Source of the DNA: Ariolimax columbianus
Taxonomy: Eukaryota; Mollusca; Gastropoda; Stylommatophora; Arionidae
Length of the DNA stretch: 64,000 bases
Reading direction: 5' to 3'
NCBI GenBank assembly: GCA_036924085.1
Contig: JAVGWX010000009.1
Coordinates: 62,319,012-62,383,011, forward strand
Shown here: positions 1-10,749 of the stretch, piece after piece
How positions within the stretch are numbered: position 1 is the first letter of the stretch
Layout of the letters: every line of letters begins with the position of its first letter
Translations under genes and position numbers: made by a program
The notes under the pieces: generated by a model
The model's database searches: none
What the model was told of the DNA's origin: nothing
The model's input: the letters and a program-made list of their open reading frames with translations, nothing else

Positions 1-680
1 ACAATATTATCAGTCACTCCTTACAGCATGTCTGATCTCTGTCTTCTACCCAATATGGGGTGGACAATATTATCAGTCACTCCTTACAGCATGTCTGATC
101 TCTGTCTTCTACCCAATATGGGGTGGACAATATTATCAGTCACTCCTTACAGCATGTCTGATCTCTGTCTTCTACCCAATATGGGGTGGACAACATTATC
201 AGTCACTCCTTACAGCATGTCTGATCTCTGTCTTCTACCCAATATGGGGTGGACAATATTATCAGTCACTCCTTACAGCATGTCTGATCTCTGTCTTCTA
301 CCCAATATGGGGTGGACAATATTATCAGTCACTCCTTACAGCATGTCTCATCTCTGTCTTCTACCCAATATGGGGTGGACAATATTATCAGTCACTCCTT
401 ACAGCATGTCTGATCTCTGTCTTCTACCCAATATGGGGTGGACAATATTATCAGTCACTCCTTACAGCATGTCTCATCTCTGTCTTCTACCGAATATGGG
501 GTGGACAATATTATCAGTCACTCCTTACAGCATGTCTGATCTCTGTCTTCTACCCAATATGGGGTGGACAATATTATCAGTCACTCATTACATGCTGTCA
601 GAGTCTCATCTCTGTTACACACACAGAATCTTCTACCCAATATGAGGTAAACAACATTATCAGTCACTCCAAACTACTAA
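1..680. repeat. 63-bp minisatellite, cut by window start
   Basis: About nine near-identical 63-bp units run from base 1 to about 590, followed by a degenerate unit to about 680. Because 63 is a multiple of three and one frame lacks stops, the array gives a 205-codon open frame of 21-residue repeats. That frame has no domain and its synonymous and non-synonymous changes look random, so I treat it as non-coding satellite. The true left end lies outside the window. Confidence 0.95.
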
Positions 681-689
681 ACCAACCAA

Positions 690-1400
690 CAAGACTAAAG
701 TTAGTCAAGAATACTACATTGTCAAGCTTGTAACCTTTCATGAAAAAATTAATAAAATTATCAATGAATCAATGACAGCCTAGCTTATACAAACCTGCCA
801 AGAATGTCTAAAACTGAACCAGCTTACTTAGTACATCCTCTATATGAGATACCACACTGATAACTCATAGCTTATATGTTGCAGTTGCCATTATCATTAG
901 TATTCCCATTAGTATTATACCAATCTTATAAGTGTGTATACTCTGGCCTACATGGTCGAACAATCAATGGTAATCAGTGCTGACATAGTGAATAGGTTTT
1001 AAAATGAACATACACACAAACATGACAGACATGCTCAGTCCATTTCATTGCTGAAAGAACTCCAGAGTACTTTTAAATTTGTCCGACTTTGCCAGGTACC
1101 CATTTACAGCTGGATGAATTGGTCATAACAAGAAAAGAATTAATGACATGCCTGGTCTGTCAAACTGAGCACAACACAATTTGAACATGGTACATTGGGG
1201 ATGCAAACCAAGATCACAACCCCTAGACCATCAAATGGATCTTTATACACAAAAGTCTTTACTAACAATTGGTAACCACATGCAGGATTTTTAACGTTTA
1301 ATGTATTACTTTATTACACTTTTGGGATGTAGCCCGCTACAAAAGAAATACCATTAAGTGCTAACTCAGTATGAGTAGCTTCGAAATGCAACTACATTAG
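690..1400. other. AT-rich spacer with a diverged direct duplication
   Basis: No gene is visible. The stretch at about 900-1050 resembles 1610-1770: both carry a TGTRTACTCTGRCCTACATG motif followed by a similar AATCA-rich segment and CACACA tracts. This suggests an old direct duplication or two copies of one unnamed repeat. Confidence 0.5.
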
Positions 1401-1410
1401 GGCTACATTA

Positions 1411-1507
1411 GGAGTAGCAGACAGTTATCTTAACAACTTGGTTGTCACTGATAAGTTAAGTTATTATCATTGACAACCAAGTTGTTAAAATAACTGTCTG
1501 CTACTCC
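1411..1507. repeat. Long near-perfect hairpin (foldback repeat)
   Basis: Arms 1411-1447 and 1471-1507 are reverse complements over 37 nt with one mismatch. The 23-nt loop also has a weak inner stem (GATAA/TTATC). The arms begin GGAGTAGCAGACAG and end CTGTCTGCTACTCC. It could be a miniature foldback element or a MITE remnant. No coding or RNA-family signature is seen. Confidence 0.9.
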
Positions 1508-1960
1508 AGGTAAGAACTTAAGTTTTTCACTATTCGAGCAAAATAAAAACTGGCATGCACACTGCATGTAACTTCTAGGGTAAACAGCCTTTATTCTTCA
1601 GCCCTATTAAACAGCTATTATATTAAGTAGTTTGTGTACTCTGACCTACATGATAATACAATCAATGCTAATCATTGATGATAAAAATGCTATAGATTTA
1701 CAAATAAACACACGGCACACACACATACACCAAGGACATGCCAGAAGCTTGTCTCATGCATATAAGAACTCGTACTATACACAATAATGAATCTTTGGCA
1801 GTCGTCCTGTGAGCATGTCAATCAACAACCTCTACGGAGCATAGGCCTCAACCATCCTTCCCCAAGTCAATCAATCCAGTGCCATCGTCTATAAATCCTG
1901 TTTCTTTGATGTCATGACCTAGTTTTATCCAAAAATAACTTGGTCTGCCTCTTTTTATTC
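1508..1960. other. Non-coding spacer with a repeated 100-bp block
   Basis: No gene is seen. The block at about 1505-1620 resembles 2850-2960: both have an AAGT/CGGTTTTT-CACTAT-CGAG segment, then an ATAAAAAC-GCATGCACA-like segment and a CATTCTTCAGCC-like end. It is probably a pair of old copies of an unnamed short interspersed repeat. Confidence 0.4.
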
Positions 1961-1964
1961 ATTA

Positions 1965-2310
1965 TGTATCATGCCCTTTACAGAAAGTCGCTTCCATCAC
2001 AGTCCAGATGAAAGAAACTCAATCTCTTGCTAAATCTCCAGTCTCCTCCAGAAACATGTCCAAGCATTCCTTGACATCTTGGTGCCATCGCCTTCTTGGT
2101 CTGCCTCTGTCTCTCCTATCCGGCACCGTACCTTCCATTACCGTTCTCTCAAGACCGTTGTGTATTTTGATGAGGCCAAAGTTTTTATTATTTTCTGTTT
2201 GTGATAGAATCTATGAACCAGTTCTCCTTTATGCCAAACTCTTGTCGAATGTCAGCATTCTTATTTTTTTTTTACCCTTCTATAACATTTCAACTCAAAG
2301 GACTCTATTC
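1965..2310 (-). pseudogene. Non-LTR reverse transcriptase, C-terminal fragment (RTE-like)
   Basis: Read on the minus strand, this encodes the region after the RT domain: an IKENWFIDSI segment, a degenerate GHIKRHNG-like segment, and a RQTKKAMAPRCQGML segment equivalent to the RGRPRRRWHQD motif of the better copies at 18890 and 21070. It is interrupted by frameshifts and stops. The same 3' end occurs three times in this window, so it is a dispersed LINE family. A host gene is unlikely. Confidence 0.8.
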
Positions 2311-2439
2311 TCTTTCTTGAGGTTTTGGGTAACTGTCCATGTTTTGCAGACGTATGCTGCCAAGGGAAAAACACAGGTTCTCAAAATGTTTACTTTTGTT
2401 GGTTTTCTGTCATAGTTTCCTTTGGTTGTGTAGCCTCTG

Positions 2440-2690
2440 CATTGCCAATCTCTTTCTATTGGGTGTCTAAAATAGGAATTCTATCTTCTGACATCCTTAC
2501 TGTGTGTTTCCAACTCCATCGTCTCATCCTTATGCCCTGATCAACTGTTCTAGGCCCCTTTAAAAGTGTGACAGTTGGGACCTTGAAATACCATTTCAAA
2601 CCTTCAATTCTGCAGAGGCATTTATTGTTATTGATGAAAGTCTGGACCTCTTTGGTAGCTACTTTTGTTGGATGCAATGATGGAGAAAGT
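2440..2690 (-). pseudogene. Second non-LTR RT C-terminal fragment
   Basis: The minus-strand frame contains CLCRIEGLKWYFKVPT and, later, a SWKHTVRMSEDRIPI segment. These match the usual LINE C-terminal pattern of CLRRI-KWYDKV, then RWAGHVVRMSDDRIP. The TGG and GHV positions are partly lost. It is short and has no flanking RT catalytic motifs. It belongs to a different LINE family from the adjacent 1965-2310 fragment. Confidence 0.6.
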
Positions 2691-2959
2691 CATTTTCCAT
2701 TTCTGATGTCCATAGGCTGCTTTAAGAGCTAGTAGATGGAAGATCCTAAGTAATGCAGGACACATGTCCAAATAAGGACATATGACAATGATTTCAATGT
2801 TTATTGAGGAGCCAGTTGCCAATCTGTGGGCACGACATCAATCCCAATAAGGACTTCGGTTTTTAACTATCGAGAGTGAAATAAAAACCTAACATGCACA
2901 TTGCAAGGTGACTGGGCAAGTGACCTTTCATTCTTTAGCCTTTCAATCTCAGGCATTGG

Positions 2960-4340
2960 AACAACGGCCGGCATGTGCCTTTGTTACTGTTTATATTTAA
3001 CGTTTGTGAGATTACTTATTCTTTGGTTTAACGTACGTGGATCCCAAGGTCCCTTCCTGGGAAGGAAATAATAGGACCACTAGACTCTACTATACATTGT
3101 AAAAGATAATGAGAAAGGAGGGTTCTGCATGAAACTGCTGACTTTATGTAAGAGGGGAAGTGGAAAAAGTTACATGAATATTTTTACAGAATAATCTTCT
3201 TTTGTCGTTTCACTTTCTACCAGGTTGTAGCCCAGTGTTGTGGTAAATATTCGTCTTTCGTCTCTCTCATGGCCTGAGTAACATTTTCCCCCATTTTAAC
3301 AGAATATCCTATATTAAGGGTATATTTAAACCTCTTCCTCGTAAAACAAAGTACCACAGAAAACATATGTGCTTTGACATGTCTTCTTGCAAGTAGACAA
3401 CTGTTGTTGCTGCCCCATACTCCGGTTGAAAGAGAAAAAGAGAAGGGTGAGACTCTTTGCATGCTTTACAAACATCATACATACAAACTAATGCTTCTGA
3501 GTTTCAAGATACAATAAGGAATGGATGAAGTCTAACAAAACAATACGGTCACTAACTAATAAAAACACTTCATCAAAGTATAAAATACAAAATGATTTTT
3601 TTGCTAATTGATATCTGTCTAGATACATAGGATTTGAGAAAAGAAAAGTCAAATTCAAGTGTATAATGACACATTTTATGTAAGAAAGTAATTAAAGATT
3701 GAGATAATATTTCATGAATATAGGACAAAACAAGTTTGTATCTGGAACAGACCTCTAAATGTTTAGTAAAATGTGGAATTTCTGTCCTTCCACATAATCA
3801 TGAGCCCGTTTAATAACAATAACATCCAGTCTTTTCTAAAAATAACAAGCCTCTATCAAAGTTTTTTCTAATGTATTTTAATTAATAAATGAGAAAAGTT
3901 TTATTTTTTTTTAAACTTTTAAAAATAATAATAAGCAATAACAAATAAGTAAATAATATATACAACTTTAAAAAACAGATGAGCATTGAATAATACCACT
4001 GTAACCTTATAAGCATGCTTGCTGTTTGAGGTAAGTTGAGACGGTTGTACTTTGATCTACCAACTGTATCCCAGTAAAACTTGCAAGAGGTAACTTAAGA
4101 GGGTTGTTCTAAGAGCTGGCAACCTCATCCATGTAAAACAAGCAGCAGAACCAAGAGCAAACTGAACACAGCAGAAAAAAGTTATTGCTAAACTCCCAAC
4201 CTTGATCTCGCTATACTTGGAATACTTGGATTCCTGGTATTCAAACAGGCAGGTTTATGCCTGCTGCCAGGTAGCAAAAGACTATCTGTAGTATATTCTT
4301 TATGGAAATTTTTACTTCAAGGGGGGGGGGGGGGGCGCTT
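2960..4340. other. Long AT-rich stretch without a recognised gene
   Basis: A minus-strand open frame of 81 codons at 3217-3462 has no motif I recognise and no clear splice sites. The rest is AT-rich with short A/T runs (3900-3960). A run of 16-17 G at about 4321-4336 borders the next SINE-like segment. Confidence 0.4.
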
Positions 4341-4349
4341 GGTGGAAGG

Positions 4350-4560
4350 TAGGTTGCATTATGGGTAAGAATTTCATTACTTTTAGAATGTTACCTGGAC
4401 GGCAGCTAACAGTTTACTCTTATCGATTTTCAGCTGGCAAGAGTTCTTTTACGTGCACAGCATGTACACAGGATATCCTAGTTTTTTTTTCCATCTCCAA
4501 ATTGACTATACACTGGTTCAACCTCCGTGATACCAGGGGACACTTGAAACTTGTAGATTC
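4350..4560 (-). repeat. Degenerate tRNA-SINE-like segment
   Basis: The block with CAGCTAACAGTTTACTC and TTATCGATTTTCAGCTGGCA matches, with mismatches, the body of the SINE at 34983-35190 (CTACTCTTTTCGATTTCCAA). The right part, ending in a GATACCAGGGGACACTTGAAAC-like segment, resembles the segment next to the tRNA-like head at 10230-10365. It is strongly diverged. Confidence 0.45.
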
Positions 4561-5425
4561 TTCTTCTTCTTCTTCTTACGCTGTCAGATGTCGACCTTTA
4601 TTTTTTTGAAAAAAGCAGCGGTCATCCTGAGGCTATCGACACTGCCATAGAGCTTGTCTAGTGTTGCCACTGGTGATGGCCACATCTGCTCTCTCTGATC
4701 CTCGTATGTCGGGCAGTTTTGCAGCAAATGCTCAGCGGTCATTTTCCCGGTACTACACAAGTATTCGTCAGTGCCAACTTTCTTCAATTTGTTGAATAGG
4801 TGGTACCTCACTCTATTGTAGCCAGTGCGAAGTCTGAAGACCACGACCTGCTCTCTTCTGTTCAACTGGTAATAGGCATCGTTTTTTGTGTAGCCAGTAT
4901 GTTCTGTTTCCCATTTGATCATGTATCTAGCTCTAATAAGCCTTTTTGACTCTTCGTATGCCACACTAGTATCTGGTTGTGGTAGCCTTCTTTTGTCAGT
5001 CTGTCTGCCTCCTCGTTGCCTTGGATGTTGCAGTGCGATGGAACCCACTGTACCAATACTCTTTTTGGTGCGGACTGCTGGCATAGTTGACAGAGTTCTG
5101 CTCTTAAATCATTAAGTTCAGTATTTTTCTGGCTTTTTAGTGCTGTGACTACGGCCAGGGCATCTGTAAGCAGGACTATATGGCTTTCATTCCTTTTACC
5201 TATCAGCACTGCTTCTACTGCAGCCCTCAGTGCCTCTGCCTCCGCTCTGAAATTGCTTGAGTATTTTCCAGTTGCCACTGACAGTGTTATTTTTCTGCCA
5301 TTTGGTAGGCTCAGGAATGCTCCTGCCCCTCCGTTCTGTGTTGTGTTTGTTACAGAACCGTCGGTGTATGCATGGGTCCAGTCCATGCTTGGGTAGTTTT
5401 CCGTTATGTACCTCACGGTTTCTTT
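4561..5425 (-). pseudogene. I-group LINE 3' end: RNase H domain and C-terminal Cys/His motif
   Basis: The minus strand encodes an RNase H domain of the kind attached to I/Nimb/Jockey-group LINEs. Visible are AYTDGSV (first Asp), FRAEAEALRA (Glu), LLTDALAV (Asp) and WVPSHCNIQGNEEADRL (His, Asp). A frame change in the middle leads into EHTGYTKNDAYYQLNRREQ and the distal CSTGKMTAEHLLQNC motif; the first Cys of the usual CxCG pair is replaced. The copy ends at 4561 in a (GAA)n tail, seen as TTC repeats on the plus strand. It is 5'-truncated, which is normal for LINEs, and non-functional. Confidence 0.93.
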
Positions 5426-5429
5426 TCAT

Positions 5430-6080
5430 GCAGATTTAAAACCCTACCTATTCATGCTTTCGTTTCTTGAGAGACAAGCTATAGCGACCTCAACAACTTA
5501 TATCAGATATAAAAATGACCACTCCAACAAGCAAATCAACGTAATAAAAAAATAAAGCACAGCATTTTACAACATACAGACACAAACTATAGTAGTTCTA
5601 GTTACCACCTTATCCACTGGTCTTTTTATCTACCAATGCAACGAGGCAAGATGAGACAAAAACAGTATTAGTGTTAGTGGCAGTTGGTGGGTGTGGAATG
5701 TAGAGAGTAAATAACAGAAATATACAAATTAGTAACTCTGTCACCAAAAAAAAGTATATTAAAGTAGTATAAAAAGTATATTAAAGTAGTATAAAAAGTA
5801 TATTAAAGTAGTATATTTTCTTTATGAACCCTAAGGGCCAATTACTGTGGACAGAGGAATAAGAGTCCACTCACTTCACTTACTCACTCCTCTTGTACTC
5901 CCATGGGGGTGTATAGGCCTTTGTTATGCACTTGCAATCAAGTGTGCAGACAAACAGATGATTGACTTGTGTGTTTTGCAGGATGGGGGTTGTCTTCTTT
6001 TTTGGCCTTCATGCTGGCCACTATTAAGTTGGAATTTAGTTACCTTTTAAAATATTTGACCAGACTGTGGCTAACAGTCT
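5430..6080. other. Non-coding spacer with a 22-bp tandem repeat
   Basis: No gene is seen. At about 5748-5818 a 22-bp AT-rich unit (AAAGTATATTAAAGTAGTAT) is repeated three to four times. Confidence 0.6.
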
Positions 6081-6096
6081 GCTCTTTTAGATGTTC

Positions 6097-6455
6097 TTCT
6101 TCTTCTTCGTTCGTTCTCAATCTCCTGCTACCAAATCCTGAAAGGGTAAGTAGCAGAATGTAGTCCAGAGAACGTAATGTGTTGTGTTGTGTTGTAGTTT
6201 ACAGCTTGGCTGCGATATTTGCACCTTTCGGTCCAACACATCCGACTTCAGCAAGCATTTCTTGAGTACCGGGTTAGCATTCCCTCTTCGATCCCTTCTC
6301 CTTAGCCAGTCTGCCCTACTGCAGCCTGTTATCCAAGATCACCGCATGGAGGTGTAGAAGGGTCTTGGCAGCTATGGTTCGCTGGCCCTGATGCTAGCAG
6401 TCAGCTATGGGTCACTGACCATTGCAGCTCATGCGCTGCTCAGCATCTTGATCCC
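6097..6455 (-). mobile_element. SINE-like family B, full copy with 12-bp TSD
   Basis: This 359-bp insertion is flanked by the identical 12-mer TTTTAGATGTTC at 6085-6096 and 6456-6467. Read on the minus strand it starts near GGGATCAAGATGCTGAGCAG, passes GGGATCGAAGAGGG and the core GCTGAAGTCGGATGTGTT, and ends GAGAACGAACGAAGAAGAAGAA. The TSD and the simple-repeat 3' end show retroposition. No canonical pol III A and B boxes are evident. Confidence 0.9.
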
Positions 6456-6469
6456 TTTTAGATGTTCAA

Positions 6470-6845
6470 CTTCCAGAGGTTATTTTATGTGTATTGTGTA
6501 CATATTGTGCAGCACAAGTTCCATATAGTTTAGTTTAGTTGAAGAATCAACGTCCTTGCACACGGTTTAACTCATATGTGCTCCGTTCCTCTCCATATCT
6601 TTTTGGAGAATCTCAGCACAATGCATAAACTCTGGCAAGGATCCCGTAATAGATTTGGTAAATTTTTAACATAATTTTGAATTTTGCCCAGGCAGCGGCC
6701 TACTCTTTTCGATTTCCAACTGCCAATGAGAATCTCTAGGATGAGGAACAAAAATGTAGGGCATTACTTTCTGAGCAACCCTAGCATAATGAAGTTCAAA
6801 ATAATAACATAATTATTTCAAATTCTGAGGTCGAAGATGTAGCAC
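6470..6845. other. Non-coding; contains a diverged SINE body
   Basis: At about 6660-6740 a GCGGCCTACTCTTTTCGATTTCCAAC segment matches the body of the tRNA-derived SINE at 34983-35190, in the same relative orientation. The rest shows nothing recognisable. Confidence 0.5.
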
Positions 6846-6847
6846 AG

Positions 6848-7030
6848 TAAATGAGTTGACAACAGCCAGCGACTCATAGCTGGCTGCATGCATCAGGGTC
6901 AGTGAACCAGAGCTGACCAATACCCTATTCCGCCTCAAAGTGTCAGTCCAGGACTGCACTGGCTAAGAAAACAGGGATCGAAGAGGGAAGGCAGACCCGG
7001 TAACCAAAATGCTGTGTTGAAATCAAAACA
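6848..7030 (+). repeat. Family F/B-like SINE, diverged
   Basis: It reads like family B in its sense direction: a CAGCGACTCATAGCTGGCTGC start, GTGAACCAGAGCTGACCA, then CTGGCTAAGAAAACAGGGATCGAAGAGGG and an AATGCTGTGTTGAAATC core remnant. It is truncated before the 3' end. Confidence 0.7.
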
Positions 7031-7159
7031 ACATAACAAACATCTTTTTTCAGGACAAACGCAGAAAAAAAAAAAGAAATGTAGATTATAGCAGAATATC
7101 TGGCATTAGACACACAAATTATTTTTTTTTTAAATTTGAAACATATCTCTGATACTTAG

Positions 7160-7465
7160 ATTTTAACAAGTTTTTCAAAATACAACCACATACAAGAATA
7201 AGACGATACAGCTACAAATTAATTAAAGATAGGTACAGATTACATATAATGAAATATTTTTCTACAGATTTTTGAATGCTTGGAATGCATTACCACAGGA
7301 AATAGTGGAGGCAGGGTCAATTGATGCATTCAAGAATAGATTGGATGTGCATAGTTTTTATATCAAGGTAATGTAAATGAAACTGGTTGTATACAGACTC
7401 TCCAGGGCCTTCTAAATCAGTATAAAGATGTTAACTTAAGTGTTTGTAAATACATATATATCTAA
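7160..7465 (+). pseudogene. CR1-like LINE 3' end
   Basis: The frame resembles NKFFKIQP-TRIR-YSYKLI, then AWNALPQEIVEAGSIDAFKNRLD, matching the extreme C-terminus of the CR1-like element at 40680-42400. It is followed by the same 3' UTR (ACTGGTTGTATACAGACTCT, then CAGTATAAAGATGTTAA). There is a small internal deletion. It is a 5'-truncated, dead copy. Confidence 0.88.
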
Positions 7466-7469
7466 TCAT

Positions 7470-8150
7470 CTGATCAGAAAATGTTAAGAAAAGAGTTAGT
7501 AATAACATCTTGAAAGACACAAAAGGAACAACTATCTATAGTTGTCTTTTGTGACACAGGTCTTGTCCTTTTTTCACTTCAGACAAGAGTGTAGAACCAC
7601 AACTACAGCTCGACTCCTTAAGGAAGCCTACGTCAAAGCACTTTGTGTGTTTTGCAGTAGTGATTTCTGTAGTAATTTGTTCCCATAATGAGGTGGCTAT
7701 CCCCATGCACAACTCTCTTTAACTGCATTTTACAATATGTATGGATGTGCAGTGTATCTATTCTTGTTTCCCAAGTAAGGGCCCGGGGCCCTGAGATCCA
7801 CTTGGGGAGGCCTGATATTTGCCAAAACAAATACACTTGAAAAAATTATTAAAATTACATTTTTGTTCATGCTAAAAGTGGAAAAGAGCCGTGCATACCA
7901 ATGAATAAGGTGCATATATGTGTAATAAAAGCAACCCACTTGTGATTAGAATAAATATTTATATCAATTTATATTTTCTTAAATATTATATGTTAGAAAA
8001 GTTGCAATATGTGGTCTGCATGGCATGCCATATAACAGAGAATAAATCAAGGGAACTAACTACTATAATTAATATATATATATATTAGAAGGGAATAGAG
8101 ACAGGAACAAGCCTGAAGGAGATAATGTAGGCCATCAAAGAAATTCTTTT
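7470..8150. other. Non-coding AT-rich spacer
   Basis: No gene is recognised. A short palindromic pair of ACAAAAG/CTTTTGT segments lies near 7517-7551, and a (TA) tract at about 8070-8086. Confidence 0.4.
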
Positions 8151-8154
8151 TCTT

Positions 8155-8425
8155 TTGTGTCCATACTGAAAAGGACATTGTGTCACAGTTTATAGTGAAG
8201 CTGCGATATCTGCGCGTTTTGGCCTGACACATCCGGTTTCAGCATAGTATTAATGAGACCGAGTTTGCCTTATTTTTTCTATTTCTATTCTCTAAGCCAG
8301 GTTGCGTGGGTGCAGTCTAAATCCAGGGCCTCCACTTGGAGGTGGAATAGAGTATTGATTAGCTATGATTCGCTGATCTTGATGTACGCAGCCAGCTAAG
8401 GTGCTAACTGCATTTTCGGCCACAC
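8155..8425 (-). repeat. SINE-like family F copy
   Basis: On the minus strand it carries a GGATCAAT/AGCGAATCATAGCT start, a CCACTTGGAGG-complement block, CTTAGAGAATAG, the core TGCTGAAACCGGATGTGTCAGG, and a CTTTTCAGTATGGACAC end with an A/G-rich tail. It shares its layout with family B but is clearly more diverged. Confidence 0.7.
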
Positions 8426-8752
8426 TAAAGAAATTATTACATATTACCAACCCACAGGGTAGAAGGCTTATGACAGCAATAATGATGAACCCCTTTGCTG
8501 GCATGTGACTACCCCCATTGTAAGAACCACACTCTCTGACCCCTCTGTAGACATGAACACAATGCTATTTTTGCTCAAATCTATTGCCTTGAATAAAATA
8601 AACTCATATCCACAATACATCCATGTATTCACAGTAATTGATAGGAATGGCTAAATCAGTGGTCTACATCCCAGACAGATCAAATATATTTTAGTCATCA
8701 AGCAAAACAAGATCGCCAGGACCAAGTAAGCAATTGAAATGAAGAGACCAGA

Positions 8753-9012
8753 TCGGATGGCATGGGCTAGTGGTTAAGTGACACGGCTCACAATACGAAG
8801 GTACTGGGTTCGATCCCCATCACAGCACCCGCCGTTACTCCGAGGAAGCAAACCCTTAGAAAATCCAGGAAGAAGCAGACCCTTAAATAAAATGCAAGCT
8901 ATAAAATTCGGATGCACTGGGCTGACAGGTGCAAAATAAAAACCGTAGTGCAACGCACACCGCCTCGGGGGAATCGAGAAATAAGGCGAACGCAAAAACA
9001 AACCAAAAAATT
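8753..9012 (+). mobile_element. tRNA-derived SINE-A
   Basis: The head has an A box (GGGCTAGTGGTTAAGTG context) and a canonical B box GGTTCGATCCC, so it derives from a tRNA gene and is expected to be pol III-driven. The body contains the shared TTCGGATGCACTGGGCTGACAGG core and ends GAAATAAGGCGAACGC plus an A-rich tail. Here it is joined directly to a family-B 3' end. Confidence 0.92.
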
Positions 9013-9088
9013 CCGTTCTCGGACAACGTCCTGCTACATGCAAAGCCCTTTTTAAGTACTTGTTAGCGAGAGATTGAGAACGAACTAA
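9013..9088 (+). repeat. Family B 3' end fused to SINE-A
   Basis: The segment runs from a TTCCGTTCTCGG block through AGCGAGAGATTGAGAACGAAC to a GAAG-like end. It is the 3' part of family B, in the same orientation and directly downstream of the SINE-A tail. It is either a chimeric SINE or an insertion inside a B copy whose 5' part has been lost. Confidence 0.75.
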
Positions 9089-9179
9089 GAAGACAAATTA
9101 TTTGGATGCAAATAACTACAGTGAAGGCCATTAATAAATTAGATGTTTCTAAGTAGTTAGTATGACAAGCAGGCAAAGC

Positions 9180-9367
9180 ATACAATTAGAATAAGCAGTG
9201 ATTCGCTGACATATTCAGTTTCAGCAAGCTTTTTTTGGGTACCAGTTTGCTTTCCCACTGTGATCATTATTCTCTTAGCCAGACTACACTAATGCAGCCT
9301 GTTGCCAGGGCTGCCGCTTGGAGATGGAATAGGGTCTTGGTCAGTTGTGGTTCACTGATTCTGATGC
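9180..9367 (-). repeat. Family F SINE, first part (split by a B insertion)
   Basis: This is the family-F body (CAGCCTGTTGCCAGGGC, then GCTTGGAGATGGAATAGGGTC). It continues at 9781-9845 (GCAAGCAGCCAGCTGTCAGC, then GCTGCATCTTCAGCCCC), exactly as in the unbroken copy at 29355-29525. Confidence 0.75.
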
Positions 9368-9780
9368 TTCTTTTCTTCTTCTGCGTTCGTTCTAAATCTC
9401 TCACTACCAAGTCCTGAATAGAGCTTTGCAAGTAGCAGGATGTAGTCCGGAGAACGGAATGCGTTGTGTCGCTAGTTTACAGCTTGACTGCGATATTTCC
9501 ACCTTTTGGTCCAACACGTCCAACTTCAGCAAGCATTTTTTTAGTAATGGGTTAGTATTTCCTCTTCGATCCCTTCTCCTGAGCCAGTCTGCTCTGTTGC
9601 AGCCTGTTATCCAGGATCGCCGCCTGGAGGTGTAGAAGGGTCTTGGCAGCTCTGGTTCGCTGGCCCTGACGCTAGCAGTCAGCTATGGGTCGCTGACTGC
9701 TGTAGCTCATGCACTGCCGTTTACAGTTTGACTGTGATATTTCCACCTTTTGGTCCTACATATCCGTCTTGAGCAGAGCC
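9368..9780 (-). mobile_element. Dimeric family B SINE with 11-bp TSD
   Basis: The insertion is flanked by GATTCTGATGC at 9357-9367 and 9781-9791. In sense (minus) orientation it begins with a partial core unit (9720-9780), then a full B body with a second core, and ends in a GAAGAAGAAAAGAA tail. It is therefore a head-to-tail dimer of a short B unit and a full B unit, mobilised as one element. Confidence 0.85.
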
Positions 9781-9849
9781 GATTCTGATGCAAGCAGCCA
9801 GCTGTCAGCTCTTTCATTGTGCTGCATCTTCAGCCCCAATAAAATTACC

Positions 9850-10225
9850 ATTTTATCATCAATCATTCAACCAAAACTTTACAGCTCCCTATAGAGCACA
9901 GGTCCTCAACTAATACAAGTCAAGTTCTCCTGTTCTGGTCCATCCATTTCAGTTCTGTCCGCGACTTTCCTGTTTCCTTTATGTTTGTCTCGAGCTCTCT
10001 TTTTCGTGTGTCTTTTTGTCAGCCTGTACTTCTCTTGTCTTGTGAATTTCAGAGCAATTAATATCTTATGTTATCAGCTGATTTCCTTAAAGTGTGTCTT
10101 GAGCCTCCTCATATCATGTTCCATTGATATCTATCTGGTTCTTTCCAACATGTTATTTTGATGTGATTTGTAACATATACCTTGGACAAGTGGCAAGACA
10201 TATGTCGAGATGACTGGAGGTAATT
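9850..10225. other. Non-coding spacer
   Basis: I see no gene, RNA motif or repeat that I can name in this stretch. Confidence 0.3.
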
Positions 10226-10229
10226 CAGA

Positions 10230-10368
10230 GGGTGCAGGCACTCTGTTTCCACCTCACTGAGACCAGGGGTGACTTGAAACCTCTGGGGCTCAAACCCACA
10301 CCATTTCCATTCATCGCTTTGAAAGAGAGACGAGTGCCTTACCTCTCGACCACAGCGACTTACTGAAA
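10230..10368 (-). repeat. tRNA-like SINE head (Ser/Leu-type)
   Basis: On the minus strand a tRNA-like GTGGTCGAGAGGTAAGGCAC (A-box region) is followed by GGGTTTGAGCCCC (B box), and then a CAAGTCACCCCTGGTCTCAG body. The long interval between boxes suggests a tRNA with a variable arm. It is not an intact tRNA: the acceptor stem does not pair. Confidence 0.65.
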
Positions 10369-10554
10369 CGCTGATATACCTAATGTAATAACTAATCTTG
10401 GCAATAATTTTCTCCTTTGCTGGACCACGCATGAACAACATTGACTGAAGCAGGAACCACATCCTGCAAAAAGTTGGAAACCACTGACATAAAGGCTAAA
10501 CATAGACAGCCAAATATATTTACTATAAAAATGAAAATTTTGAAGTAATATTAC

Positions 10555-10749
10555 TTGGGCAAAACATTTCATGCTTCTGTTCATTAGCAATGTCAGACGT
10601 TGCTGGGAGGCCATCATGTCCTTTGAGATTTGTTTGTACTGCCTAGAGTTGCGCTCTTTGAAGTTTTGCAGTTCTGAGCTCAATGAGTTGAAATTCTCTT
10701 GCTCTTTTGCCATCTCTTTCTGAAGACATGAGATAGTCTCCATAAGATC
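10555..10749 (-). CDS. Host-gene coding exon, coiled coil, unidentified gene
   Basis: On the minus strand a good acceptor (TTTTGGTTTCAG) precedes 65 codons that end at a donor (CAA|GTAATA). The start and end phases are both 0. The peptide begins DLMETISCLQKEMAKEQ and continues to RLTLLMNRSMKCFAQ. It is rich in Glu, Lys, Gln and Leu, so it is likely an amphipathic coiled coil. It does not resemble any transposon protein in the window. The upstream exon at 18702-18788 also ends in phase 0, so the two splice in frame. I do not recognise the gene. Absence of further exons nearby suggests they lie outside the window or are too short to see. Confidence 0.7.

Noticed and set aside
28..645. A 205-codon ORF of 21-residue repeats
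   Set aside because: It follows a 63-bp satellite and shows no coding constraint or domain.
3217..3462. An 81-codon minus-strand ORF as a gene
   Set aside because: No domain, no clear splice sites and no similarity that I can recognise.
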